Shown: piece after piece, positions 62,865 through 64,000 of the stretch
Position numbering within the stretch: position 1 is the first letter of the stretch
Layout of the letters: each line of letters starts with the position of its first letter
Assembly (NCBI GenBank): GCA_016490735.1
Contig: JAEMWC010000120.1
Span: 1,214,501-1,278,500 of the forward strand
Reading direction: 5' to 3'
From: Pachyseris speciosa
Taxonomy: Eukaryota > Cnidaria > Anthozoa > Scleractinia > Pachyseridae
Length of the DNA: 64,000 bases
The notes under the pieces: generated by a model
What the model was told of the DNA's origin: nothing
Seen by the model: only the letters and a program-made list of their open reading frames with translations
Database searches by the model: none
Made by a program: the position numbers and the translations under genes

Positions 62865-64000
62865 TAAGCCTTTAGGCAGAGTTGGGAACAGCCAACTGGA
62901 CTTCTAGATGGGTTTCCCACGACTAATGAAAGAAGTATTGGTCGTTTGGAGAATATTTAGTTAACTGTATTTTAAATATATTTCTATTCATGCAAAAATG
63001 TTCAAGAACACGTCTAGTTTTTATTTCCAAGGTTAAAAAGCAATAACCAGACAGAAAGACACTGCAAGGATGTTTACCAACAATCTATATATTACTAGGG
63101 AAACAGTAAACCAAGGTGAGGTAAACCAAGGAGCAAACCAAGGTGAAATGTTGATAAAATCGAGAAAACGTTATTTCGAGAAAGAATCTTCTGGAGACAG
63201 AAGTCGATTTTATTTGTCATAATATCAAATGTTGAAACAGTAAAATAAACGGAACATCAAAAATTGTCACTGTGATGTTTGCTGCGTTTTATGTGACATA
63301 ATACGCAACCAACGTGTATTGCGCTAGGCACGTTCGCGGCGATTCAAAACTCAAATTTTTGACCACATTAAAATGTCGTTTATACCCCATGATTTAACAT
63401 TATATTTCTTAATATAACTCAAAAAAAATATTTTTCGATCCTATATGCAAATTTTAACACTGCTATCACAGGTCTCGTCCAATATGACTTGCATTGATCC
63501 AGCGAAATCGACACCCGAGCAATGTGGTTTCGAAGTGAAACTGTATAGTGTCTCGAAAATTTGCCTCCTAAAAAGTTTGAAGGACTGCCTGCCGCAGTTG
63601 TCAAGCCATGGATGTCGTAAAGGTTATGATAAGCTAGCTTTCACGTTGTGCGAGATTTTTTTTTTTGCAAGAGTCGAGAATTTTTTGGCATTTATCCAAT
63701 CCCCACCCCTAGAAAAATGGGTTTATTCCAACGGAGCTGTCTTCAGTGTTGTCTAACACAAGCGCCGGGGGACGCCCGATGCGAAAAATGTCTTGAAAAG
63801 TCACCAGTGTGATTGTCAGGGATCAAAACACCCCATTGCCTCTTCTATCCAGTTGACCAGATACAAATAAGCGCAAAAGTGCCGCCAATATAGAGCAAAA
63901 GAGTGTCAAGTATATAGCACCAAACGCTTTTATTGCACTTGGACAAAGAACAAAACTAAGGGGGTAAAAAGAGACGCTTTGGCCGGTCGACATTCAGCAT
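62865..64000. other. Right-edge spacer, no gene seen
   Basis: AT-rich. Three diverged GTAAACCAAGGTGA-like units stand at about 63106-63146. The plus frame at 63445-63756 has Cys and Leu patches but no family I know. Confidence 0.4.

Overview
The window is nuclear DNA of an animal, most likely a cnidarian and probably a stony coral. The basis is a multi-exon vertebrate-like gene with standard GT-AG introns, an intronless class A GPCR with a long tail, AT-rich spacers, and dense small inverted-repeat transposons, tRNA-derived SINEs and 5'-truncated non-LTR retrotransposons. The species call is inference. No prokaryotic gene, rRNA or CRISPR array was seen.

One host gene dominates. A regulator of G-protein signalling 22 (RGS22)-like gene runs on the minus strand from a start codon at 51587 down to at least 5830. 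I assembled 24 coding exons by hand from splice signals, phase continuity and resemblance to RGS22. They total 3159 nt (1053 codons) with one open frame, and the C-terminal exon or exons were not found. Almost everything else between 5.8 and 51.6 kb lies in its introns. These introns hold a 2-kb TAGGG/TAGGA satellite, several MITE families, tRNA-like SINEs in inverted pairs, and an 11.4-kb intron (8444-19858) packed with plus-strand retroelements. That intron contains a frameshifted LicD/fukutin-type gene copy, a decayed Gypsy-type LTR element without visible LTRs, and two non-LTR elements in tandem.

Right of the RGS22 start, 51.9-55.2 kb is a run of short inverted-repeat elements, one with a clear 10-bp target duplication. 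After about 4 kb with no recognisable gene, a single-exon class A GPCR lies at 59255-60949 (+), followed by spacer and another short TIR element at 62.5-62.9 kb. An RGS-family gene and a GPCR are both G-protein pathway components, but they are about 7.7 kb apart and divergently oriented, and nothing here shows a functional link.

I found no clearly new biological system. The items most worth checking are the RGS22 model with its 7-nt coding first exon and 46-nt and 27-nt microexons, the LicD-like retrocopy, the retroelement nesting order, the telomere-like pentamer satellite, the repeated inverted-repeat families, and a 250-bp tandem duplication carrying a short open frame split by a LINE.
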